A DNA stretch of 64,000 bases from Brevundimonas sp. LM2 (lineage in GTDB: Bacteria > Pseudomonadota > Alphaproteobacteria > Caulobacterales > Caulobacteraceae): contig NZ_CP019508.1 of assembly GCF_002002865.1 (NCBI RefSeq), positions 3,018,501-3,082,500 of the forward strand, written 5' to 3'. Positions 16,480-24,490 of the stretch are shown piece by piece. A program made the translations under genes and the position numbers. A model generated the notes under the pieces. The model ran no database searches. It saw nothing but the letters and a program-made list of their open reading frames with translations, and was not told the DNA's origin. The number at the start of each line of letters is the position of its first letter. Positions within the stretch are counted from its first letter, which is position 1.

Positions 16480-17391
16480 ATGACATCGCTCAAGACCTTC
16501 ACCGCCCTCGCGGCCGGCACCCTGGCGCTCGCGACCGCCTCGGCCGCACCCGCCCAGACCCCCTACGGCCAGGCCCAGACCTCGGTCCAGACCCAGTCGA
16601 GCGGCCAGCAGGTCTTCGGCCAGATCCTGCAGCAGCTGCTGGGTGGCCAGACCACCGGCACGGTCGACGCCGAATGGAGCCGCGGCCGCCGTCCGCTGGC
16701 CGCGCAGCAGAGCGCCTTCGACACCCGGCTGGACGCCCAGATCCGCGCCGGCTCCATTCAGTCCTACAGCGGCGATCGCATCCGCGCCGACTATGACGCC
16801 CTGGTCCAGCTCGAGGCCTCCTATGCCCGCGACGGCCGGTTCACGACCCAGGAGCGTCAGGACCTGACCACCCGCTACAACGCCTTGACCCTGGCGGTCG
16901 AGGACGGCGGCTACGGCGACGACGTCGGCGGCTACCAGTCCGTGGCCGACGGCCGCCGCGCCTTCGAGGCCCGTGTCGACGCCGCCGTCAGCGCCCGCCG
17001 CCTCAGCCGCACCGACGCCACCCGCCTGCGCAGCGACTACGCCGCCCTGGTCCAGGTCGAGGCCGGCTATCAGCGCGACGGCCTGACCGCCCGCGAGCGC
17101 AGCGATATCGAGACCCGTCTCGACGCCCTGGACGCCCGCGTCGGCGACACCGGCTACGGCAATGGCAACAATGGCGGCAACTACCAGCAGACCCCGCGCG
17201 ACCGCCTGACCGCGATCGAGCGCGCCGTCTCGTCCCTGTCCCGCACCGAACAGGCCGCCGTCCGCGTCCAGCTCGACGACCTGACCCGGCTCGAGGCCGC
17301 CTACGGCCGCTACAGCGCCACCGCCGACGACCGCGCCTACCTCGACCGCCGCCTCGGCGAGCTCGAGGCCCAGGCCCGCGTCCGCCGCTAA
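16480..17391 (+). CDS. Secreted protein with three internal helical repeats
   Basis: A 303-residue protein with a Sec signal peptide (MTSLKTFTALAAGTLALATA, cleavage likely after SAAPAQ). The rest holds three copies of an approximately 75-residue unit of the form FD.RLDA.I..G.I....A.RIR.DYDALVQLEA.Y.RDGR.T..ER.DL..R..AL (about residues 77-150, 160-225 and a shorter one at 240-300), separated by Gly/Asn-rich linkers with YGNGNNGGN. Predicted helical, periplasmic or surface. I do not recognise a named family or function. Confidence 0.85.
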   Translation: MTSLKTFTALAAGTLALATASAAPAQTPYGQAQTSVQTQSSGQQVFGQILQQLLGGQTTGTVDAEWSRGRRPLAAQQSAFDTRLDAQIRAGSIQSYSGDRIRADYDALVQLEASYARDGRFTTQERQDLTTRYNALTLAVEDGGYGDDVGGYQSVADGRRAFEARVDAAVSARRLSRTDATRLRSDYAALVQVEAGYQRDGLTARERSDIETRLDALDARVGDTGYGNGNNGGNYQQTPRDRLTAIERAVSSLSRTEQAAVRVQLDDLTRLEAAYGRYSATADDRAYLDRRLGELEAQARVRR

Positions 17392-17428
17392 GGCTTGAGG
17401 GCCCTTTCCCACCGGAGAGGGCCCCACA

Positions 17429-18178
17429 CTACCGGCACAGCCGCCCCCGCTCGGCCTCCAGGTGCAGGTGGTCGAAATGGACCGCGTTGTAGTCGGGGCT
17501 CAGCACCGTGCCGAACACCTGGCAGCCCTCGTCGCGGATGCGGCGCAGGAACCGGGCCTCGGGCGTGTCGCCGGCCCAGTCGCGCGTCACCGTGATCCTG
17601 CGCCCGTCGCGCAGCCGCACGCCCGAGAAGTCCAGCGCCGCCGCCCGCGAATGGGCGCTGGCCCGCGCCGTGCTGCCCGCGTCGGTGCGCACCCCCCGGC
17701 AGGCATAGACCCCCATATGGTCGATCTGGACCACGTCGGAGCCCAGGATCTCGCGCGCCGCCGGCTCGACCGACTGCCGCCGCCAGACGCTGACCGCCGC
17801 CGCCAGGGCGCAGGTCATGGTCACGTCCGAGGGCGCCATCCGCGCCGTGGTGCCGTAGTCTGCCCCCAGCACCCCCGCGTCGGTCAGGCCGCAGGTCTCC
17901 GAATTCACCCGGTCGGGCGTGGGCGAGAACGTCACCCGCGCCGCGTCCAGCTCGGCCACGCACTGGCCCAGACTGGCCGTCGCCCGCCCCAGCCGCGCGA
18001 AGGTGCCCCCCTCGATGGGGGCGTCGATCACGCCCCCACCGGATGCCACGGCGGCGCGCGGCCCCGCCGCCCCCGGCGCCGGAGCGTAGGGGCGCGGACC
18101 ATTGCCCGGCGCGTCGGGGATCAGCCGCCCGCACCCGGACAGCAGCAGGCTAACCGCCAGGAGGGTGAGGATCCGCAT
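17429..18178 (-). CDS. Extensin-like C-terminal domain lipoprotein
   Basis: A 249-residue lipoprotein: MRILTLLAVSLLLSGC gives a lipobox LSGC (13-16), then a Pro/Ala-rich spacer. The extensin-like domain follows, with conserved Cys residues (LGQCVAEL, SETCGLTD, MTCALAA, YACRGVR) and zinc-peptidase-like motifs HSRAAALDFSG and NAVHFDHLHLE resembling the M15 fold. Probably a periplasmic peptidoglycan-active or structural protein. Divergent from uvrB. Confidence 0.88.
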   Translation of the reverse strand: MRILTLLAVSLLLSGCGRLIPDAPGNGPRPYAPAPGAAGPRAAVASGGGVIDAPIEGGTFARLGRATASLGQCVAELDAARVTFSPTPDRVNSETCGLTDAGVLGADYGTTARMAPSDVTMTCALAAAVSVWRRQSVEPAAREILGSDVVQIDHMGVYACRGVRTDAGSTARASAHSRAAALDFSGVRLRDGRRITVTRDWAGDTPEARFLRRIRDEGCQVFGTVLSPDYNAVHFDHLHLEAERGRLCR

Positions 18179-18309
18179 GCCGCCTGATGCCACGATTCTG
18201 GGTCAGCCCTGTGACCACGCCCCTCCACAGGTCTGACCGTGGGATGGCAGCATCCTCCGCCCCTCCCCGCGCGTTGACTGGCGACAGCCCCTTCCCCGCA
18301 CTAAGTTCC

Positions 18310-18324
18310 GTTCATGAACCGTTC
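18310..18324 (+). promoter_or_regulatory. LexA (SOS) box of uvrB
   Basis: GTTC (18310-18313), seven bases, GTTC (18321-18324). GTTC-N7-GTTC is the established LexA target of alphaproteobacteria including Caulobacter. It overlaps the annotated uvrB ATG (18314), so LexA binding would block initiation at or just upstream, or the true translation start lies further downstream. Confidence 0.78.
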
Positions 18325-20689
18325 CTCGACCCCCAAGGGCTCGGCCCCCGTCATCCAGAAGCCGGTGCACATCCCGAACAAGGGCGTGGCCGAGGCTCCG
18401 ACGGCCTTCGTCCGCGACGGTGCGCCCCCGATGCCGAAAGCGTCGAAGAACCTCCCCATGTTCGCCCCCGTCACCGGGCCGCGCCTGACGCCGGAGGAGG
18501 CCCCCACCGGCCCCGGCGACTGGGTCCCGCACCGTCCCGACCGTCCGGCCAAGAGCCTGAAGGGCCGCGCCCGCCACCCCTTCCGCCTGGAGACCAGCTA
18601 CACCCCCGCCGGCGACCAGCCCGCCGCCATCGCCGAACTGGTGTCCCAGGCCCAGGCGGGCGACCGCGACCAGGTGCTGCTGGGCGTCACCGGCTCGGGC
18701 AAGACCTTCACCATGGCCAAGGTCATCGAGGCGACCCAGCGCCCGGCCCTGATCCTGGCCCCCAACAAGACCCTCGCCGCCCAGCTCTACAGCGAGTTCA
18801 AGTCTTTCTTCCCGGACAACGCGGTCGAATATTTCGTCAGCTACTACGACTACTACCAGCCCGAAGCCTACGTCCCCCGCACCGACACCTACATCGAGAA
18901 GGACAGCTCCATAAACGAGCAGATCGACCGGATGCGCCACTCGGCGACGCGGTCGATCCTGGAGCGGGACGACGTCATCGTCGTCGCCTCGGTCAGCTGC
19001 ATCTACGGCATCGGCTCGGTCGAGACCTATACGGCCATGACCTTCGACCTGAAGATCGGCGACCAGATCGACGAGTCCAAGCTCCGCGCCGACCTCATCG
19101 CCCTGCAGTACAAGCGCAACGACGTCCATTTCGACCGCGGCATGTTCAGGAAGCGCGGCGACACCGTCGAGATCTTCCCGGTGCACCAGGAGGACCGCGC
19201 CTGGCGCGTCTCCCTGTTCGGCGACGAGATCGAATCCATCGCCGAGTTCGACCCCCTGACCGGCAAGAAGACCGCCGACCTGGCCGAGATCACCGTCTAT
19301 GCCGCCAGCCACTACGTCACCCCCCGCCCGACGCTCAACCAGGCGCTCGGCGGCATCAAGGCCGAGCTGAAGGAGACGCTCGACTGGATGGTCGAGAACG
19401 GGAAACTGCTGGAGGCCCAGCGGCTGGAACAGCGCGTGCGCTTCGACCTGGAGATGATGGAGGCCACCGGCTCCTGCGCCGGCATCGAGAACTATTCCCG
19501 CTGGCTGACCGGCCGCAGCCCCGGCGAGCCCCCGCCCACCTTCTTCGAATACATCCCCGACAACGCCCTGCTGTTCGTCGACGAGAGCCACGTCACCGTG
19601 GGCCAGATCAACGGCATGTTCCGGGGCGACTACCGCCGCAAATCCACATTGGCCGAATACGGCTTCCGCCTGCCTTCCTGCATCGACAACCGCCCGCTCA
19701 AGTTCGACGAATGGGAGGCCATGCGGCCCCAGACGGTCCACGTCAGCGCCACCCCCGGCCCGTGGGAGATGGAACAGACCGGCGGCGTCTTCGTCGAACA
19801 GGTCATCCGCCCCACCGGCCTGATCGACCCCCCGGTCGAGATCCGCCCGGTCAGCGGCCAGACCCGCAACCAGGTCGACGACGTCATCGACGAGGTCAAG
19901 GCCGTCGCCCGCGCCGGCTACCGCTCCCTGGTCACCGTCCTGACCAAGAAGATGGCCGAGGACCTGACCGAATACATGCACGAACAGGGCGTCCGCGTGC
20001 GCTACATGCACTCCGACGTCGACACCATGGAGCGGATCGAGATCATCCGCGACCTGCGCCTGGGCACCTTCGACGTCCTGATCGGCATCAACCTGTTGCG
20101 CGAGGGGCTCGACATCCCCGAGTGCGGCCTGGTCGCCATCCTCGACGCGGACAAGGAGGGCTTCCTCCGCTCCGAGACCTCCCTGATCCAGACCATCGGC
20201 CGCGCGGCCCGCAACGTCGACGGCCGCGTCATCCTCTATGCCGACCGGATCACCGGCTCGATGGAGCGCGCCATGGCCGAGACCGAGCGCCGCCGCGAAC
20301 GCCAGACCGCCTACAACCTCGAACACGGCATCACGCCCGAGAGCGTCAAGCGCGACATCAAGGAGATCCTGAACAGCCCCTATGAGAAGGACCGCGTCCT
20401 GATCCCCACGACCGGCGTGAAGGAGGACGCCCGCGCCTTCATCGGCAACAATTTCCAGGCCACGCTGAAGGACCTCGAAGGCAAGATGCGCGAGGCCGCC
20501 TCCAACCTCGAGTTCGAGGAGGCCGGCCGGCTCCGGGACGAGATCAAGAAGCTGAAACTGCTGGACCTGGAGTTCGCCAACGAGATCATGACCGGGGCGG
20601 GCGAGGCGGTGGACAAGGCGGCCCCGAAGAAGTGGCGCGCCGAGGCGGCGGTGGAGAAGGCGGAGGCGTTTCGGAAGGGGCGGTTGTAG
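18314..20689 (+). CDS. uvrB: Excinuclease ABC subunit B
   Basis: A 791-residue nucleotide-excision-repair helicase that loads UvrC at lesions passed on by UvrA. Walker A is GVTGSGKT (124-131); the beta-hairpin region [13 protein letters not shown], the [13 protein letters not shown] motif II, the ATPGPWEME and IGRAARN motif VI regions and a C-terminal UVR motif ([23 protein letters not shown]) are present. Typical UvrB begins near residue 89 here ([19 protein letters not shown]), so about 85 residues form a Pro-rich, likely disordered extension. No ribosome-binding site precedes 18314, and M40 is an alternative start. SOS-controlled. Confidence 0.97.
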   Translation: MNRSSTPKGSAPVIQKPVHIPNKGVAEAPTAFVRDGAPPMPKASKNLPMFAPVTGPRLTPEEAPTGPGDWVPHRPDRPAKSLKGRARHPFRLETSYTPAGDQPAAIAELVSQAQAGDRDQVLLGVTGSGKTFTMAKVIEATQRPALILAPNKTLAAQLYSEFKSFFPDNAVEYFVSYYDYYQPEAYVPRTDTYIEKDSSINEQIDRMRHSATRSILERDDVIVVASVSCIYGIGSVETYTAMTFDLKIGDQIDESKLRADLIALQYKRNDVHFDRGMFRKRGDTVEIFPVHQEDRAWRVSLFGDEIESIAEFDPLTGKKTADLAEITVYAASHYVTPRPTLNQALGGIKAELKETLDWMVENGKLLEAQRLEQRVRFDLEMMEATGSCAGIENYSRWLTGRSPGEPPPTFFEYIPDNALLFVDESHVTVGQINGMFRGDYRRKSTLAEYGFRLPSCIDNRPLKFDEWEAMRPQTVHVSATPGPWEMEQTGGVFVEQVIRPTGLIDPPVEIRPVSGQTRNQVDDVIDEVKAVARAGYRSLVTVLTKKMAEDLTEYMHEQGVRVRYMHSDVDTMERIEIIRDLRLGTFDVLIGINLLREGLDIPECGLVAILDADKEGFLRSETSLIQTIGRAARNVDGRVILYADRITGSMERAMAETERRRERQTAYNLEHGITPESVKRDIKEILNSPYEKDRVLIPTTGVKEDARAFIGNNFQATLKDLEGKMREAASNLEFEEAGRLRDEIKKLKLLDLEFANEIMTGAGEAVDKAAPKKWRAEAAVEKAEAFRKGRL

Positions 20690-20813
20690 GGGGAGCGAGA
20701 TTGCGATCGTAACACGGCGATATGAGCGCCAAACCTCCTCTAGATCACATCGCCCGTGCTTGCTTTGTTGGCTTGAAATAGCCATGGTTACTCAACCATA
20801 GGAGGAGACAAGC
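20690..20813 (+). promoter_or_regulatory. Upstream region of the TIR/SLOG operon
   Basis: 124 bp between uvrB and the four-gene cassette. Base composition drops from GC-rich to mixed here, marking the left edge of the island. A strong ribosome-binding site GGAGGAG (20801-20807) lies 6 bases before the GTG start. A small hairpin GGTT-ACTC-AACC (about 20787-20798) precedes it. Promoter elements are not clear enough to place. Confidence 0.5.
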
Positions 20814-21200
20814 GTGGCTAAAAATCACCGGATTTTCATCGCATTCGCAATCGAAGACAAATGGGCTCGTGACTATCTCGTTGGCCAAGCGCTGAACGCC
20901 AAGAGTTCGTTCTCATTCACGGATATGTCGGTGAAAGAACCGTGGGATGAGAAATGGAAAACACAATGTCGCGCGCGGATAAAAGACTGCGATGGAGTTA
21001 TCGCGCTGGTTAGCAAGAATACGGCGAAGGCAACAGGTCAGCTTTGGGAAATTGAAGCGGCAAACCAAGAAGGCGTTCGGACGATAGGCATCTACACAAC
21101 TGTTGATGATCGCCCTGCCGCGCTTCCTACTGCCCTCGCTGGGCTTTCTGTAAAGGCATGGACCTGGGATAATATCAGCACGTTCCTTTCGAAGCTGTAG
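20814..21200 (+). CDS. TIR-like domain protein (Thoeris ThsB / DUF1863 type)
   Basis: A 128-residue single-domain protein starting at GTG behind GGAGGAG. RIFIAFAIEDKWARDYL is the first strand and helix of the MTH538 TIR-like (DUF1863) fold; MSVKEPWDEKWKTQCRARI and CDGVIALVSKNTAKATGQLWEIEAA are the hallmark central blocks, with E79 of LWEIE at the usual TIR catalytic-Glu position. Thoeris ThsB proteins of this fold turn NAD+ into cyclic ADP-ribose-type signals on phage infection. First gene of a four-gene operon; next start is 6 bp downstream. Lower GC than neighbours. Function inferred from family and context. Confidence 0.85.
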   Translation: MAKNHRIFIAFAIEDKWARDYLVGQALNAKSSFSFTDMSVKEPWDEKWKTQCRARIKDCDGVIALVSKNTAKATGQLWEIEAANQEGVRTIGIYTTVDDRPAALPTALAGLSVKAWTWDNISTFLSKL

Positions 21201-21206
21201 CCGCTG

Positions 21207-21749
21207 ATGGCGATGAAACTACCGGTCTTCGTGAGCACCCCGAAGAGCTACCTACAGGCTCAAGAGGATTTTCTGACCGACGTCGAGCGCTCACTGTCCG
21301 ATCGCGGGTTGGAGCCCGTGACCCTCGGTCGGTCGGAATATGACATCAACGCGCCGCTTGAAGCCGTTCGTCGCCTAATGAATGCCTGCTGCGGACTGAT
21401 ATGCATCGGCCTGCGACGAACGTATCTTGCTGACGGCACAGACCGCCCAGCCTCCGATATCGGCGAAGCTGCAAAGTCGCGCAATGGCACTTGGTTGAGC
21501 AGCCCCTACTGTCAGATTGAGCCAGCAATGGCTTATCAAATTGGCCTGCCCATACTTCTTTGGAGAGAGAAGGGGGTTATTGATGACGGCATTTTTGACC
21601 GTGGCGCAGTCGGCCTTTCGATGCCGGAATTTGACCTTTCGAAGCCGCCAAATCTGACGGATCAGCCATGGAAGCAGCCACTGGATTTGTGGGCTGATGA
21701 CGTACGTTCGGTGCACCGGAAGCGTGGCAACGCCTTAAAATTATGGTAG
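21207..21749 (+). CDS. Second TIR/nucleoside-hydrolase-like protein
   Basis: A 180-residue protein beginning MAMKLPVFVSTPKSYLQAQEDF. The pattern is alpha/beta: strand PVFVST, helix, strand GLEPVTL, GRSEYDINAPLEAVRRLMNACCGLICIGLRR, then SSPYCQIEPAMAYQIGLPILLWREKGV. The Glu in QIEPAMAY (E105) preceding a GLPILL strand resembles the catalytic Glu of TIR and 2-deoxyribosyltransferase-type folds. I do not know a named family. It starts 6 bp after the ThsB-like gene and its end overlaps the membrane-protein gene by 7 bp. Likely a second nucleotide-processing or nucleotide-binding subunit. Confidence 0.7.
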   Translation: MAMKLPVFVSTPKSYLQAQEDFLTDVERSLSDRGLEPVTLGRSEYDINAPLEAVRRLMNACCGLICIGLRRTYLADGTDRPASDIGEAAKSRNGTWLSSPYCQIEPAMAYQIGLPILLWREKGVIDDGIFDRGAVGLSMPEFDLSKPPNLTDQPWKQPLDLWADDVRSVHRKRGNALKLW

Positions 21750-22279
21750 CTATACCAACCAAACAGCCCCCCAAGAGTGTTGAGGCTAAGAAAGCCCAAC
21801 CCTCTGAATTATCGAAGATTGAACTATATAAGCTTATGGTCGAAATGGCGGACCGCGTCAGCCAGAGACGCCAGGTTGCCAACAGTTTTTATCTAACTTT
21901 GAACACCCTAATATTCGGCAGCACCGCCTACGTACGCACTTCTGATGTTCCCGCGCCGACGGTATTTGCTCTCTCTACAGCCGGAATACTAGCCTCCCTC
22001 CTGTGGTCAGCCGGCATATCGAGCTACAAGACGCTAAATACTGCAAAGTTTTCTGTGATTCACGACATGGAGAATGAACTGCACTTCCAACCGTTCGCAC
22101 AAGAGTGGAAGAGACTTGATCCTGATCAGGACGGCATTCGACACAAGCCTTTTCATATCACCGAGGCGGCAGTACCTCGAATATTCGTAGCGTTGTACCT
22201 CTTCCAGCTTGTTTTGGCCGTCGATTGGAAACCCGCCTCAGCTTGGATCATGGATAATGCCGCAAGGGTCTGTATGTGA
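21743..22279 (+). CDS. RipA-like multi-pass membrane protein (putative effector)
   Basis: A 178-residue membrane protein. A charged N-terminus with helix LSKIELYKLMVEMADRVSQRRQ leads to hydrophobic segments at about 48-66 (ANSFYLTLNTLIFGSTAY), 72-94 (TVFALSTAGILASLLWSAG) and 145-162 (RIFVALYLFQLVLAV), with a soluble amphipathic segment between the last two. This matches what I know as the RipA-family octameric membrane proteins, related in layout to SLATT effectors of nucleotide-dependent defence systems. Overlaps both neighbours. I infer the membrane-disrupting arm of the cassette. Confidence 0.72.
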   Translation: MVAIPTKQPPKSVEAKKAQPSELSKIELYKLMVEMADRVSQRRQVANSFYLTLNTLIFGSTAYVRTSDVPAPTVFALSTAGILASLLWSAGISSYKTLNTAKFSVIHDMENELHFQPFAQEWKRLDPDQDGIRHKPFHITEAAVPRIFVALYLFQLVLAVDWKPASAWIMDNAARVCM

Positions 22280-22752
22280 TGAAACTCGGGGTCAGCGGTC
22301 ATCAAGAACGGGATGGGATCGATTGGCGCTGGACCGCCGACGCGTTAGGTTCATTGATCCGTCGTTTGCATGATGTATCGGCGGGATATTCATCGCTAGC
22401 CATTGGAACAGATCAGTTATTTGCAGAAGTCATAATTAATTCCGGCATAGAACACGTTGCTGTTGTTCCCTTTTCGAGTTACAGAGATAAGTTTTCAATA
22501 GGGTTGGATCGAGATCGTTACGATCGTCTCATTTCTTCATCAACAGTATTAAATCTAGATCTCAGCTTTGAAGAATCTGAGGCATTCTTGCGCGCTGGGA
22601 AGTGGATAGTGGATGAGGTCGATCATCTGGTGGCTGTTTGGGACGGCGAACCTGCTGAAGGGGCCGGGGGAACGGCAGACGTCGTAAGGTATGCAATTCA
22701 ACGGAGAGTGCCTCTCTCGATCATTGACCCCATCTCGCTAACGACATCCTGA
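22279..22752 (+). CDS. Stand-alone SLOG-type nucleotide sensor
   Basis: A 157-residue Rossmann-like protein. MKLGVSGHQ is the first strand with glycine/His turn; SSLAIGTDQLFAEV, VAVVPFSSY and VAVWDGEPAEGAGGTADVVRYAIQ, with a late GGT motif, fit the SLOG superfamily, which binds nucleotides or NAD-derived signals. ThsA of Thoeris senses cyclic ADP-ribose with a SLOG domain fused to its effector; here it is separate. ATG overlaps the preceding stop (a GTG one codon earlier is also possible). Last gene of the operon. The fold call is strong; ligand is inferred. Confidence 0.75.
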   Translation: MKLGVSGHQERDGIDWRWTADALGSLIRRLHDVSAGYSSLAIGTDQLFAEVIINSGIEHVAVVPFSSYRDKFSIGLDRDRYDRLISSSTVLNLDLSFEESEAFLRAGKWIVDEVDHLVAVWDGEPAEGAGGTADVVRYAIQRRVPLSIIDPISLTTS

Positions 22753-23204
22753 CTGGTTGCCACTAGCGAGAGAGCAATAGCCGCGCGTCACATTGGAGGC
22801 GTTTCGGTTGAGGACGCGGTTCGGCTGCGCCCGGCTGGTGTTCATCTCCACAGAGATGGCAACGCGTTTCTTCCCTTTCGTCATTCCGGGCGCAGGGAGC
22901 GAAGCGACCGAAGACCCGGAACAAGGCGGCGCGCGAGAGCGCGAACCTGTCGCGGACACCGCTGCTGATCCATCGCCTTCGCTTCGCTCCGGCGCCGCCC
23001 TGTTCCGGGTCTCCGGCGCAAGCGCGCCTCCGCCCGGAATGACGAAAGGAAGGGGACCTGCTACCCCCATCCACCGTCAAACTGTCCGCGCTCGCCCCGA
23101 ATTCCCCCGTCCTTTCAAGACCCGTCCGCAAAGACACCCCGTCCAACCCACCACGCCCCGCCCATGGCTTACACTCCTCCCCTTTTCATCACGGAGGACG
23201 GAGC
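22753..23204. other. Intergenic region right of the defence cassette, 452 bp
   Basis: No gene is supported. The left 110 bp retain mixed composition and mark the right edge of the island. From 22875 on a long imperfect palindrome dominates (see separate entry). Open frames across it translate palindromic repeat DNA (FVIPGAGSEATEDPE-type peptides), not a protein. No tRNA, integrase or clear direct repeat bounds the cassette. Confidence 0.6.
22875..23048. repeat. Long intergenic palindrome
   Basis: Outer arms CTTTCGTCATTCCGGGCG (22875-22892) and its exact complement (23031-23048) enclose inner arms GACCCGGAACAAGGCGGCGC (about 22913-22932) and its one-mismatch complement (22992-23011). The element is a typical dispersed palindrome of Caulobacterales intergenic DNA. 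It could terminate transcription leaving the defence operon. Confidence 0.8.
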
Positions 23205-23720
23205 ATGACCGAGGGATCGCAGCGGGGGGTGGCGGCGCCCCAGGCGGTGTGGGCGCAGGTGCGCGAGGACTATCTGGCCGGGCGGTCGGCCAGCGAATGC
23301 TGCCGCCTCCACGGGGTCGGGCTGAGCGCCCTGCGGGGGCGGGCGGCGCGCGAGGGGTGGCGGCGGGCGGACCAGCCCTGGACCCCGCCGGCCCGGCTGG
23401 ACCCCTGGGACGAGGGGGTGGCGCTGGAGGAGTCGATCGGCGGCGACCTCGACCGGGTCGAGCTCGGGTCCCTGGCCTTCGTCGCCCACCGGCGGATGAT
23501 GCGGGCGGTGCTGCGCGGCGACGCGATGGAGGCCCTGCGCTGGCGCCGCGTGCGCCTGGTCATGGACGCGGAGGCGGCGGAGATCCTGGAAGCGATCGAA
23601 CGCGACGAGGCGGAGGACTGGCACCGCGAACAGGCGGGGCAGCGCGAGGCGAACAGGTCGGACGGGTCGGACGGGTCGGACGGTGTTTTTTCAGACCGCG
23701 CGCCCGACGGTCAGGGATGA
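23205..23720 (+). CDS. Hypothetical protein with N-terminal HTH, 171 aa
   Basis: A cytosolic, charged 171-residue protein. Residues 16-52 (VWAQVREDYLAGRSASECCRLHGVGLSALRGRAAREGWRRAD) look like a helix-turn-helix of the kind found in terminase small subunits and transposase-like regulators. A helical Arg/Glu-rich middle with HRRMMRAVLRGDAMEALRW follows. The tail contains SDGSDGSDG, encoded by a 9-bp repeat that also occurs in intergenic DNA at 63355. Family not recognised. Coding is supported by composition and an ATG after a GGAGGACGGAGC-like ribosome-binding site. Confidence 0.7.
   Translation: MTEGSQRGVAAPQAVWAQVREDYLAGRSASECCRLHGVGLSALRGRAAREGWRRADQPWTPPARLDPWDEGVALEESIGGDLDRVELGSLAFVAHRRMMRAVLRGDAMEALRWRRVRLVMDAEAAEILEAIERDEAEDWHREQAGQREANRSDGSDGSDGVFSDRAPDGQG
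23656..23692 (+). repeat. GGTCGGACG tandem repeat inside a gene tail
   Basis: GGTCGGACG is repeated three times (each unit 9 bp) and followed by GTGTTTTTT. It encodes SDGSDGSDG at the end of the HTH protein. The same unit in reverse, with the same adjoining GTGTTTT, lies at 63355-63385. Confidence 0.7.
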
Positions 23721-23788
23721 GCCCCGCCCGGACCGACGGCCCGGACCGCAGGTCCCTCCATCGCCCCGGACGCGGCCTTGACGGCCAG

Positions 23789-23908
23789 GGGGTTCATCAC
23801 AAAGGACACGAAGGGATCACGAAGGACACCAAGGGGCCGGGCCGGCCGACCCATCGACGCTCCCGTCGTGCCCTTTGTGGCCCCTTGGTGCGCTTTGTGA
23901 TGAACCCC
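23789..23908. repeat. Intergenic inverted repeat, ATCACAAAGGACAC family (copy 1)
   Basis: GGGGTTCATCACAAAG (23789-23804) and its exact complement (23893-23908) bracket copies of GGACACGAAGG and CCTTTGTGGCCCCTTGG. A second member with the same ends lies at 34312-34509. It sits between the HTH protein and the FKBP gene. Confidence 0.78.
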
Positions 23909-23950
23909 CTCGCCCACCCCGACAAAGCCAGTAAAACGGGCCTGCGGCCC

Positions 23951-24490
23951 CTAGCCCGTCGCCAGCCCCACGCCGCGTCCGCCGCCCGGCACCGGGGCCA
24001 CGTCCAGCAGCTTGACCCGGAACACCAGCACCGAATTCGGCGGGATATTCCCCTGCCCCTGGGCGCCGTAGCCCAGCTCCGGCGGCAGGTAGAGCATCCA
24101 CTCGTCGCCGGCCTTCATCAGCTGCAGCGCCTCGATCCAGCCGGGCACCACCTCGTCGACGTGGGTGGCGAAGGGGACGCCCTTGGCGAAGGAGCTGTCG
24201 AACACCGTGCCGTCGGTCAGGCTGCCCTCATAGTCGACCCGGACCAGGTCGTTGCGGTCGGGGCTGGGGGCGCCGGACGGGCCGCTGTTGAGCACCTTGT
24301 ACTGCAGGCCGCTGGCCGTGGTGCGCACGCCCTCGGCCCGGGCGTTGGAGGTGAGGAAGAAGGTCGCCGCCTCGGCATTGGCCGCGGCGTCCGCGCCGGT
24401 CGTGGCGGCGTCGCGCCCGCAGGCGGCCAGGCCCAGGCTGGTCGACAGCACCGCCGTCAGAACGAAAGGCCTAACCCATCCGAAGCGCAT
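23951..24490 (-). CDS. FKBP-type peptidyl-prolyl isomerase lipoprotein
   Basis: A 179-residue protein. MRFGWVRPFVLTAVLSTSLGLAAC provides a lipobox (LAAC), so it is an envelope lipoprotein. The FKBP domain spans about residues 62-165: GLQYKVLNSG, VRVDYEGSLTDGTVFDSSF, PGWIEALQLMKAGDEWMLYLPPELGYG and IPPNSVLVFRVKLLDV. It should catalyse cis-trans proline isomerisation in periplasmic folding. The gene overlaps the end of the upstream threonine deaminase by 20 bp, so the two are coupled. Confidence 0.94.
   Translation of the reverse strand: MRFGWVRPFVLTAVLSTSLGLAACGRDAATTGADAAANAEAATFFLTSNARAEGVRTTASGLQYKVLNSGPSGAPSPDRNDLVRVDYEGSLTDGTVFDSSFAKGVPFATHVDEVVPGWIEALQLMKAGDEWMLYLPPELGYGAQGQGNIPPNSVLVFRVKLLDVAPVPGGGRGVGLATG

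Noticed and set aside
18203..20785. Long open frame antisense to uvrB (and similar ones at 2487-3437, 28908-31811, 45349-47991)
   Set aside because: These frames oppose clearly conserved genes. They arise from high GC at third positions and give Gly/Arg/Ala/Pro/Asp-rich peptides with no domain.
20814..22752. A prophage or transposon carrying the TIR cassette
   Set aside because: No integrase, transposase, terminal repeats or tRNA target is present within or next to the cassette, so only its composition suggests transfer.
22763..23146. Open frames across 22763-24556 right of the defence cassette
   Set aside because: They run through palindromic repeat DNA and known genes on other frames, with no protein-like composition of their own.
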